Source: JAXLSZ01 sp046330315 | GTDB taxonomy: Bacteria > Actinomycetota > Thermoleophilia > Solirubrobacterales > 70-9 | Assembly (NCBI GenBank): GCA_046330315.1 | Contig: JAXLSZ010000011.1 | Span: forward strand, 81,250 to 145,249 | Direction: 5' to 3' | DNA: 64,000 bases | Shown: one piece after another, positions 58,243 to 64,000 of the stretch | Layout of the letters: every line of letters starts with the position of its first letter | Numbering within the stretch: the stretch's first letter is position 1 | Program-made: the position numbers and the translations under genes | Notes under the pieces: model-generated | Told to the model about the DNA's origin: nothing | Database searches by the model: none | The model's input: the letters and a program-made list of their open reading frames with translations, nothing else

Positions 58243-61200
58243 ATGGACGGGTTCCCCTCCCCCCCGCTCTTCACCGAGCCCTCTCCGGGGCCGGCGAGCA
58301 GGCGTCGGATCCGGGCCCCCCGGCCCGGGCCGGTCCCCTACGTCGAGCTGCACGCCCACTCGGCCTTCTCCTTCCTCGACGGCGCCTCGCTGCCGGTCGA
58401 GCTCGCCGCCTCCGCGGCCGAGCTCGGGTACCCGGCCCTCGCCCTCACCGACCACGACGGCGTCTGGGGCTCGATGGAGTTCGCCCACGCCTGCAAGCCG
58501 CTGGGCGTCCATCCCATCACCGGCGCCGAGCTGACCATCTCCCTCCCGGGAGAGCCTCCGGGTGCGCCGGGCCCGCGGGTCCTGTCACGGATTGGGGCCC
58601 ACCACCCCTGCGGTGCGGTTGCTCCTCGGGGTGGTCCATCCCAATCCGCACCACCCGCGGGAGGGGCCGCGCCGGAGGGTCCTCCCGGGAGGGCGCATGC
58701 GGGGTTGGAGACGGCGCACGTGACGCTGTTGGTGGAGGACGCGAAGGGTTACCGGAACCTGTGCCGGCTGCTGACCGAGGCGCACGCCGGCACGCGGGAG
58801 GGGGCGCAGAGTCGGGCGGGGCAGCCGTGGGTTTCGCTGCAGCGGCTCGAGGAGCGCTCGGAGGGGCTCGTCTGCCTGTCGGGCTGCGCGCGCGAGGGCG
58901 CCGTGGCGGGGAGGTGGGAGCGCGGCGAGGGCGCCGCTGCCGAGGCGGTCGCCCGCAGGCTGCTCGCCGCCTTCGGGCCCGAGCGGTTCCGGGTCGAGCT
59001 GCAGCGACCCTACTGGCGCCGGGACCGGGCCCGAAGCAGGTGGCTGTCGGGCCTCGCCGAGACGCTCGGGGTCCCGGCCGTGGCCACCGGCAACGTCCAC
59101 TGCCACGACCGCTCGCGGGTCAGGCTTCAGGATGCCCTGGTCGCCGTGCGGCTGGGCACCACCCTGGAGGGGGCCGAGGCGGCGCGTCGCGGCAACTCGA
59201 GCTGCGCGATGGCCTCTCCCGCGGCGATGGCCGAGCGCTTCTGCGAGCACCCCGAGGCGGTCCGCGAGACCCTCCGGCTCGCCGAGCGCCTGCAGTTCGA
59301 CCTCACCCGCGAGCTCGGCTACCGTTACCCGGGAGCCGAGGACCGCGGCGCCGACCGCAGGCTGGCGGTGCTCTGCCGGGACCTGCTGGAGTCCCGCTAC
59401 GCGGGCTCCCCGGACCGCGGCGAGGCGGAGCGGCGCCTCGACGAGGAGCTGGGGATCATCCGCAGGCTGGGGCTGTCGGGGTTCTTCCTCCTGCACCGCG
59501 AGCTTCTCGAGCTGGCCCGGGAGGTTGCCGCCGAGGTCCGCGGGCCGGGCTCGGTGCGGGCCGTCCTGCCCCCCGGTCGCGGTCGCGGCTCGAGCGTCAG
59601 CTCGATCGTCTGTCACCTGACCGGCCTCTCCCACGTGGACCCGGTGAAGGCGAGGCTGTTCACCGGTCGCTTCCTCAACGACGAGGTGACCGCGGTGCCC
59701 GACATAGACCTCGACTTCCCCCGCGACATCCGCGAGCGGCTGATCCCCCGCGTCCACGAGCGCTACGGCGCCGAGCGCTCGGCGCTGGTCGCCGCCTTCC
59801 CCACCTACCGCTCCCGGGGTGCGGTGCGGGACCTCGGCAAGGCGCTGGGGCTGCCGGGCGGGGAGATCGAGCGGGCCGCGAGGGCGGTGGACTTCCACGG
59901 CAGCCGGGAGGAGATCGAGGGACAGGTCACCGCCGCCCTGGGCGCCCGGCGGGCCGGTTCGGTGCGCTGGCGGCGCCTGGTCGAGCTCTGCGGGGAGGCG
60001 CTCGGCCTTCCCCGCCATCCCTCCCAGCATCCCGGGGGGATGGTGATCTCGACCAGGCCGCTGGTCGAGATGTGCCCGGCGGTGCCGGCGGCGATGGAGG
60101 GCCGCCAGATCGCCCAGTGGGACAAGGACTCCTGCGCGGACGCCGGCTTCCTGAAGATCGACCTGCTCGGTCTCGGGATGCTTTCCGCCGTGGAGCGCTG
60201 CGTGGAGGAGATCGAGCGGGTCCGGGGCGAGCGCATAGACCTCTCGAGGATCCCGCTGGACGACTCCGAGACCTTCGCCTCGATCCGCCGCTCCGAGACG
60301 ACCGGCGTCTTCCAGATCGAGAGCCGGGCCCAGATGCAGATGCTCCCGCGCACCCTTCCCCGGGACCTCGACGACCTCACCGTGCAGGTGGCGCTGGTCC
60401 GTCCCGGCCCGATCCAGGGCGGCGCGATCCACCCCTACATCGAGCGACGGCGCCTGCTGCGGGAGGACCCGGGCTACCGCGTTCCCTACGACCACCCGTC
60501 GCTGGAGCCGGTGCTGCGCGAGACGCTCGGGGCGATCGTCTTCCAGGAGCAGGTGATCGAGGTGGCGATGGCGCTCGCGGGCTTCAGCTCCGGAGAGGCC
60601 GAGGGTCTGCGGCGCGCGATGAGCCGCAAGCGCTCCGAGGCGGCCCTGCGCGCCTACCACGAGCGCTTCGTCGAGGGGGCGGTCACCCGCGGGGTGTCCC
60701 GCACGGTGGCCGAGAAGGTCTACCGTCAGATCCAGGGCTTCTCGGGCTTCGGCTTCCCCAAGGCCCACTCGGTCGCCTTCGGGCTGCTCGCCTACCAGTC
60801 CGCCTGGCTGCGGGTCCATTACGGGCCTGAGTTCCTCGCCTCGCTGCTCAACGAGCAGCCGATGGGGTTCTACCCGCCCGACTCCCTGGTTCACGAGGCC
60901 CAGCGCCGCGGCATCCCCGTGCTTTCCGTGGACGTCAACCGCAGCCACGTGCTGTGCCGGGCCGAGCCGGGAGGACCGCCCGGCGAGGGGGCCGTCGGGG
61001 TCCGCGTGGGGCTCGCCTACGTGAAGGGGGCCGTGGAGGCGGAGATGGCGGCGCTCGTCTCCGAGCGCGAGCGGGGTGGTCCCTACGAGGGCATCGCCGA
61101 CCTAGCCTCGCGCTCGGGGGTCTCCAGGGACGGTCTGGAGAGGCTCGCCTGGGCGGGGGCAGTGGATGGGATCGGAGGCGCGGTTTCCGAGGGCCGCCAC

Positions 61201-61902
61201 TCGCGGCCCGGGGAGGGCGGCGGGGCCACTCAGGCGGGCGGCGGTCGCAGGCGGGCGCTCTGGAGGCTTGGCGTCGCGGGCGGCGGGGAGCGGCTGGGGT
61301 CCGGCACCCAGCTTCCCCTCCCGATGGAGCCCGCCGACGCCCCGGACCTGCCCCGCCTCGGCCGCTGGGAGCGGCTCCTGGCCGACTACGGGTCCACCGG
61401 GATGACCCTCGGCGACCACCCGATGGGACTCCTGCGAGGGGACCTGCCCGGAGTCCGGCTCAGCTCGGACCTACCGGTGGTGCCGGAGGGCACCGAGGTC
61501 GAGGTGGCCGGCCTGGTGGTGGCCCGCCAGCGCCCGGGGACCGCAAAGGGGGTGGTCTTCGTGCTCCTCGAGGACGAGGAGGGAACCGTGAACGTAATCC
61601 TCCCGCCGCCGGTCTTCGAGCGCTTCCGCAGCATCGCCAGAACCGCCCCTCTGCTGCGTGCCAGGGGGCGCCTGGAGCGCCGGCAGGGGGCGATCAACGT
61701 CGTGGCCTCGGTGCTCGGGACCGTCGAGCGCCCCGACCAGGGCCCGCCGGCCGAGGTGCTGGAGATGGCCGAACGGCGGCTCGCCCGCAGCTCCGGGGAG
61801 CAGGGCGCCGCAGACGACGACGTTGACGGGCGGGCCGCGATCGTCGCGGAACTGCGAGCCGTGGCCCCAGCCGCCCACAGCTTCGGCCGGCGGGGGCGAT
61901 GA
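58243..61902 (+). CDS. dnaE2: error-prone DNA polymerase III alpha subunit DnaE2, with in-frame palindrome insertion
   Basis: 1219 aa. An N-terminal PHP domain (YVELHAHSAFSFLDGAS, ALTDHDGVWG) is interrupted at about residues 100-150 by a Pro/Gly-rich stretch encoded by a 153-bp palindrome. The catalytic aspartates are in PDIDLDFPRD (D487, D489), with GRGSSVSSIVCHLTGLSH and FPKAHSVAFGLLAYQSAW in palm and fingers. An OB fold (VEVAGLVVARQRPGTAKG) closes the protein. It copies past DNA damage as part of the ImuB-DnaE2 mutasome. Confidence 0.95.
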   Translation: MDGFPSPPLFTEPSPGPASRRRIRAPRPGPVPYVELHAHSAFSFLDGASLPVELAASAAELGYPALALTDHDGVWGSMEFAHACKPLGVHPITGAELTISLPGEPPGAPGPRVLSRIGAHHPCGAVAPRGGPSQSAPPAGGAAPEGPPGRAHAGLETAHVTLLVEDAKGYRNLCRLLTEAHAGTREGAQSRAGQPWVSLQRLEERSEGLVCLSGCAREGAVAGRWERGEGAAAEAVARRLLAAFGPERFRVELQRPYWRRDRARSRWLSGLAETLGVPAVATGNVHCHDRSRVRLQDALVAVRLGTTLEGAEAARRGNSSCAMASPAAMAERFCEHPEAVRETLRLAERLQFDLTRELGYRYPGAEDRGADRRLAVLCRDLLESRYAGSPDRGEAERRLDEELGIIRRLGLSGFFLLHRELLELAREVAAEVRGPGSVRAVLPPGRGRGSSVSSIVCHLTGLSHVDPVKARLFTGRFLNDEVTAVPDIDLDFPRDIRERLIPRVHERYGAERSALVAAFPTYRSRGAVRDLGKALGLPGGEIERAARAVDFHGSREEIEGQVTAALGARRAGSVRWRRLVELCGEALGLPRHPSQHPGGMVISTRPLVEMCPAVPAAMEGRQIAQWDKDSCADAGFLKIDLLGLGMLSAVERCVEEIERVRGERIDLSRIPLDDSETFASIRRSETTGVFQIESRAQMQMLPRTLPRDLDDLTVQVALVRPGPIQGGAIHPYIERRRLLREDPGYRVPYDHPSLEPVLRETLGAIVFQEQVIEVAMALAGFSSGEAEGLRRAMSRKRSEAALRAYHERFVEGAVTRGVSRTVAEKVYRQIQGFSGFGFPKAHSVAFGLLAYQSAWLRVHYGPEFLASLLNEQPMGFYPPDSLVHEAQRRGIPVLSVDVNRSHVLCRAEPGGPPGEGAVGVRVGLAYVKGAVEAEMAALVSERERGGPYEGIADLASRSGVSRDGLERLAWAGAVDGIGGAVSEGRHSRPGEGGGATQAGGGRRRALWRLGVAGGGERLGSGTQLPLPMEPADAPDLPRLGRWERLLADYGSTGMTLGDHPMGLLRGDLPGVRLSSDLPVVPEGTEVEVAGLVVARQRPGTAKGVVFVLLEDEEGTVNVILPPPVFERFRSIARTAPLLRARGRLERRQGAINVVASVLGTVERPDQGPPAEVLEMAERRLARSSGEQGAADDDVDGRAAIVAELRAVAPAAHSFGRRGR
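58541..58693. repeat. 153-bp near-palindrome inserted in dnaE2
   Basis: Outer arms 58541-58552 and 58682-58693 are exact complements (CCCTCCCGGGAG). Inner arms 58588-58608 and 58628-58648 match at 17 of 21 positions around the loop TGCGGTGCGGTTGCTCCTC. CCCGCGGGT at 58572-58580 pairs with 58653-58661. Together the halves form one long hairpin of about 66 bp per arm with few bulges. Its length is exactly 51 codons, with no stop in frame. Confidence 0.9.
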
Positions 61903-61930
61903 GGAACGACTCCCCCATATTCCGAGAGCA

Positions 61931-61970
61931 GCGAGGGCCGCCCCCAGAAAGCGAGGGCCGCCCCCTGCAA
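61931..61970. repeat. 20-bp tandem duplication after dnaE2
   Basis: GCGAGGGCCGCCCCC + AGAAA (61931-61950) is followed by a second copy (61951-61970) with a changed end. It lies in the leader between the dnaE2 stop and the LexA box at 62016. Confidence 0.75.
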
Positions 61971-62015
61971 GATGCGCTGCAGATTCACGGAGACGTCCGG
62001 CGGCGCGCCTACCTT

Positions 62016-62029
62016 CGAACTCATGTTCG
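62016..62029. promoter_or_regulatory. second LexA-type (SOS) box
   Basis: CGAACTCATGTTCG fits CGAACNNNNGTTCG exactly. The ATG inside it (62023) opens a small ORF. Its distance from the dnaE2 stop (about 110 bp) makes it a separate regulated site. Found by eye; chance occurrence in a GC-rich 64-kb window is low but not zero. Confidence 0.7.
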
Positions 62030-62223
62030 AGACGAAGAAGAGAATCGCCGCCCGGCTGGCCGACGCGGTGGACCTGCTGATCGACTTCGCGACGCTCGGG
62101 GAGTACGGGCTGGAACCCGCCGGAGTCCCGGCCGACTGCGAGCGCCGCGTCCGCCGTTCGCCGTCCCTAGAGGTCGGCTTCGCCGCGGTCGATCGCCGCG
62201 ATCATCTCCCGGCCCGCCTCTAG
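62023..62223 (+). CDS. candidate small SOS-controlled ORF, 66 aa
   Basis: ATG 62023 lies inside the LexA-type box and the frame runs to a TAG at 62221-62223. The first 35 residues (MFETKKRIAARLADAVDLL, then IDFATLGEYGLEP) look like an amphipathic helix followed by a short loop. The last 57 bases overlap the 3' end of the convergent M28 peptidase gene, so the C-terminus is less certain. No Shine-Dalgarno is visible. I recognise no family. Small SOS genes often encode division inhibitors, but nothing here proves that. Confidence 0.4.
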   Translation: MFETKKRIAARLADAVDLLIDFATLGEYGLEPAGVPADCERRVRRSPSLEVGFAAVDRRDHLPARL

Positions 62224-63375
62224 GGCCCGGCCCAGCACCTCGGGGTCGATCCGGTCCGGCGTGTCGGTCGGCCAGTGGTAGTTGGGGATCGAGCCGTTCT
62301 GCACCGTCAGGGTGAGCGCTCGCCCGCCGCGGGCCAGGACCGGCGTGGAGTCGTAGGGCAGCCCCGAGCTTCGGGTCGTGCCCGTCAGTCGCAGGTCCGG
62401 TCGCCTCGCGGCAACCGACTCGGCGACCGCCACCAGGCGCTGGTCGGCCTCCCATTGCGCGGCGGCGCCACCCTCCCGCAGCAGGAAGTGAAGCGAAGCG
62501 GGGGCGCCGACCCCGTCGAAGTTGAGGAAGAGCCAGTCGCGAGTGTCGTGGGCCTCGAGGAATGCCCTGGCGCCCAGGACGTTGGCCTCCTCGCTGCCGG
62601 TGATTAGCAGGACGACCCTGGTCTCCTGCGCCGGGGAGGACGCCAGCTCGGCGCCCAGGACCGCGACCGCGGCGGCACCGGACGCGTTGTCGTTCGCCCC
62701 CGGCACGTCCACCCCTCGCAACTCCCGCTCGGCGACGAGGAACCCGGCGGCAGCGAGGATGGCGCGGGACCAGCCGAGCACGGCACGGCCCGCGCGGCGG
62801 CGCTCGAGGACCGGAGCGAGGGCGCCGGCGCCCAGCGCTGCGCCGACCACGCGCAGGATTCCCCCCAGGCGGGGAGTCACGGACGGGTGGAACATCAGGC
62901 CGCTGCGGGAGGAGTCGACGTGGCACATCAGGCAGAGCGTCCTGCGCGCGGAGCCGGCGGGCTCGATCCCGGCGACCAGGTTCCGGCTGGTTCTCCGCTC
63001 GAACAGCCGTCCCGGCGAGATCCGCCGGAAATCGCCCTCGAGCCAGGCGCCCAGCGCGGCAGCCACGGACAGCGAGGCGCGAAGCGCCCTCCTACGGGGC
63101 GCCAGCAGCAGCGGCGAGGTTGCAAGGGCGAGAAGCAGCCCGTAGGGGGCGCCGAAGCTTGGATAGGACGGGAAGGCCTCCAGATGCGCCTCCACACCGC
63201 TCGCCTCCAGCCAGGCGCGCAGGCGCAGGGAGGCCTCGAGCTCGGCCTCGGAGCAGGGGCGGCGCGGCTCGGCCGCGATCTCCTCGATCAGGCCGAGCGC
63301 CCCATCGAGCGACCGGCCGGCCTCCGCGGAGGGCCGAGCGGTCACCTGGGGACCGGTTCCGGCAGAGCCGTCCAT
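62167..63375 (-). CDS. membrane-associated M28-family metallopeptidase
   Basis: 402 aa. Zinc-site motifs of aminopeptidase M28: HVDSSRSG, GANDNASGAAAVAVLG, GSEEANVLGARAFLEAHD, and the last His in NYHWPTDTPDRID. Two hydrophobic regions (about 75-112 and 165-215) suggest membrane insertion between the N-terminal part and the catalytic core, unusual for soluble members. No signal peptide. Peptide substrate unknown. Confidence 0.88.
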   Translation of the reverse strand: MDGSAGTGPQVTARPSAEAGRSLDGALGLIEEIAAEPRRPCSEAELEASLRLRAWLEASGVEAHLEAFPSYPSFGAPYGLLLALATSPLLLAPRRRALRASLSVAAALGAWLEGDFRRISPGRLFERRTSRNLVAGIEPAGSARRTLCLMCHVDSSRSGLMFHPSVTPRLGGILRVVGAALGAGALAPVLERRRAGRAVLGWSRAILAAAGFLVAERELRGVDVPGANDNASGAAAVAVLGAELASSPAQETRVVLLITGSEEANVLGARAFLEAHDTRDWLFLNFDGVGAPASLHFLLREGGAAAQWEADQRLVAVAESVAARRPDLRLTGTTRSSGLPYDSTPVLARGGRALTLTVQNGSIPNYHWPTDTPDRIDPEVLGRALEAGREMIAAIDRGEADL

Positions 63376-63439
63376 GCCCGCAGACTATTCATCGGCCGCC
63401 CCGGCGGGATAGCTCCGCTCAGGATCGCGATGCCCCGGC

Positions 63440-63497
63440 GGCATCGGCGCGGCCCGGAGGCGCGGCCCGGGGGCATCGGCGCGGCCCGGAGGCGCGG
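63440..63497. repeat. 26-bp direct repeat, period 32
   Basis: GGCATCGGCGCGGCCCGGAG plus GCGCGG occurs at 63440-63465 and 63472-63497. It lies in the spacer between the M28 gene and the rRNA terminators. No gene is visible in 63376-63540. Confidence 0.85.
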
Positions 63498-63554
63498 TCG
63501 GCTCGGAAAGACGGCCAGGGGCCATGGCGAATCGACCTGCCCCAGAAACGCCAC

Positions 63555-63574
63555 GAGCCGCCCGAAGGCGGCTC
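63555..63574 (-). terminator. second rRNA terminator hairpin
   Basis: Minus-strand GAGCCGCC-TTCG-GGCGGCTC with a UUCG tetraloop, followed by GTGGCGTTTCT. A back-up copy of the stem at 63581-63606. Confidence 0.75.
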
Positions 63575-63580
63575 AAACGC

Positions 63581-63606
63581 GACGAGCCGCCCGAAGGCGG
63601 CTCGTC
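63581..63606 (-). terminator. first rRNA terminator hairpin
   Basis: Eleven-bp stem GACGAGCCGCC / GGCGGCTCGTC with a UUCG loop, 10 bp after the 5S 3' end on the minus strand, followed only by GCGTTT. Two near-identical hairpins in a row suit strong rRNA transcription. Confidence 0.8.
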
Positions 63607-63615
63607 TGGAGAAAG

Positions 63616-63734
63616 ACCGGCGGCGACCTACTCTCCCAGGAGGTTGCCCTCCAAGTACCATCGGCGCTGAGGGGCTTAACTGCTCTGTTCGGAATGGGAA
63701 GAGGTGTTTCCCCCTCGCTATCCACCACCGGAAA
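63616..63734 (-). rRNA. rrf: 5S ribosomal RNA
   Basis: Read on the minus strand: a 5' TTTCCGGTGGTGG pairs with a 3' CGCCGCCGGT closing stem. In between are AACACCTCTTCCCATTCCGAACAG and GCGCCGATGGTACTTGG, the universally conserved 5S loops. About 119 nt; ends are set by the closing stem and are uncertain by one or two bases. Confidence 0.95.
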
Positions 63735-63794
63735 CCTTGCGAGACCAGCCCCGGTGGAGCTTGAAAACTGCCCAAGGCCATGGGTATCAAATAT

Positions 63795-64000
63795 CCGTCA
63801 AGCCCTCGACCCATTAGTACCGATCGGCTGAGCGCATCGCTGCGCGTGCACCGTCGGCCTATCAACCTGGTGGTCTACCAGGGGTCTTACTCCCTCAAGG
63901 GGATGGGAGAGCTCATCTCGAGGACGGCTTCCCGCTTAGATGCCTTCAGCGGTTATCCGTTCCGTGCGTAGCTAACCTGCAATGCCCTTGGCAGGACAAC
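63795..64000 (-). rRNA. rrl: 23S ribosomal RNA, 3' end (partial)
   Basis: The minus strand ends with TACTAATGGGTCGAGGGCTTG, the conserved 23S 3' terminus. Upstream are GCTGAAGGCATCTAAGCGGGAA and GTTAGCTACGCACGGAACGG, typical of domain VI. The gene continues past the right edge. The 60-bp spacer to 5S holds no tRNA. Confidence 0.95.

Noticed and set aside
63735..63794. tRNA in the 23S-5S spacer or elsewhere in the window
   Set aside because: No cloverleaf or TTCGA/ACC-type arm could be found; the 60-bp spacer is too short.

Overview
This is a GC-rich, gene-dense chromosome segment from an actinobacterium. Several things point to Actinomycetota: the GarA-like FHA gene next to an FtsR-like MerR gene, an RsiG-like anti-sigma gene, a c-di-AMP riboswitch in front of an RlpA-like gene, an imuB-DUF6504-dnaE2 cassette with Gram-positive-type LexA boxes, and a sepF/yggS/pgeF cluster. 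Gene order and style suggest a deep-branching class such as Thermoleophilia (Solirubrobacterales), but that placement is inference; the partial 23S rRNA at the right edge could settle it. Genes overlap by 1-4 bases very often (ATGA, GTGA, TTGA, CTGA), and GTG, TTG and probably one CTG start are used.

Layout. 1-8.7 kb: mixed genes (2TM protein, dinB, RlpA-like wall protein under a c-di-AMP riboswitch, wax ester synthase/DGAT, secreted metallopeptidase, nadE, thioesterase). 8.7-17.1 kb: an HTH-TM protein, then a minus-strand run ispG-proS-pgsA-rsiG-FHA-ftsR-SRPBCC-FAD oxidase, joining isoprenoid, tRNA charging and lipid genes to growth and development regulators. 17.3-26.9 kb: a two-armed regulon around a TetR gene, with one ureohydrolase and a DAO-type oxidase on one arm and a second ureohydrolase plus a five-gene dipeptide-type ABC importer on the other. 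Two identical 6-4-6 palindromes mark the two promoters. 26.9-42.5 kb: a long minus-strand housekeeping run: cca, pgeF, yggS, sepF, proC, yggT, lspA, rluA-family, rpsB, tsf, pyrH, frr, uppS, cdsA, dxr, rseP, then an acyl-CoA ligase and an unknown. 42.5-44.9 kb: a beta-propeller protein and a polysaccharide deacetylase. 44.9-52.7 kb: histidine biosynthesis, hisZ-G-D-B-H-A together, with hisF cut off by a small repeat-flanked island (NTF2-like protein and sulfotransferase). 52.9-56.7 kb: murA (Asp at the usual active-site Cys), HD protein, an IDH/IMDH-family enzyme, a putative lipoprotein. 56.7-62.2 kb: SOS mutagenesis cassette. 62.2-64 kb: M28 peptidase, tandem terminators, 5S and the end of 23S rRNA on the minus strand.

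The most unusual layer is a set of short repeats and palindromes scattered between and inside genes. A 153-bp (51-codon) near-palindrome sits in frame inside dnaE2; a roughly 41-bp GC-rich sequence recurs after dinB, inside a deacetylase and inside hisF; tandem arrays with 17-, 25-, 26-, 27-, 36-, 39- and 58-bp units sit mostly at gene ends. Simple tandem units inside genes are mostly multiples of three, while intergenic units need not be. The second point of interest is a LexA-type box on the start codon of an unannotated small ORF just downstream of dnaE2.
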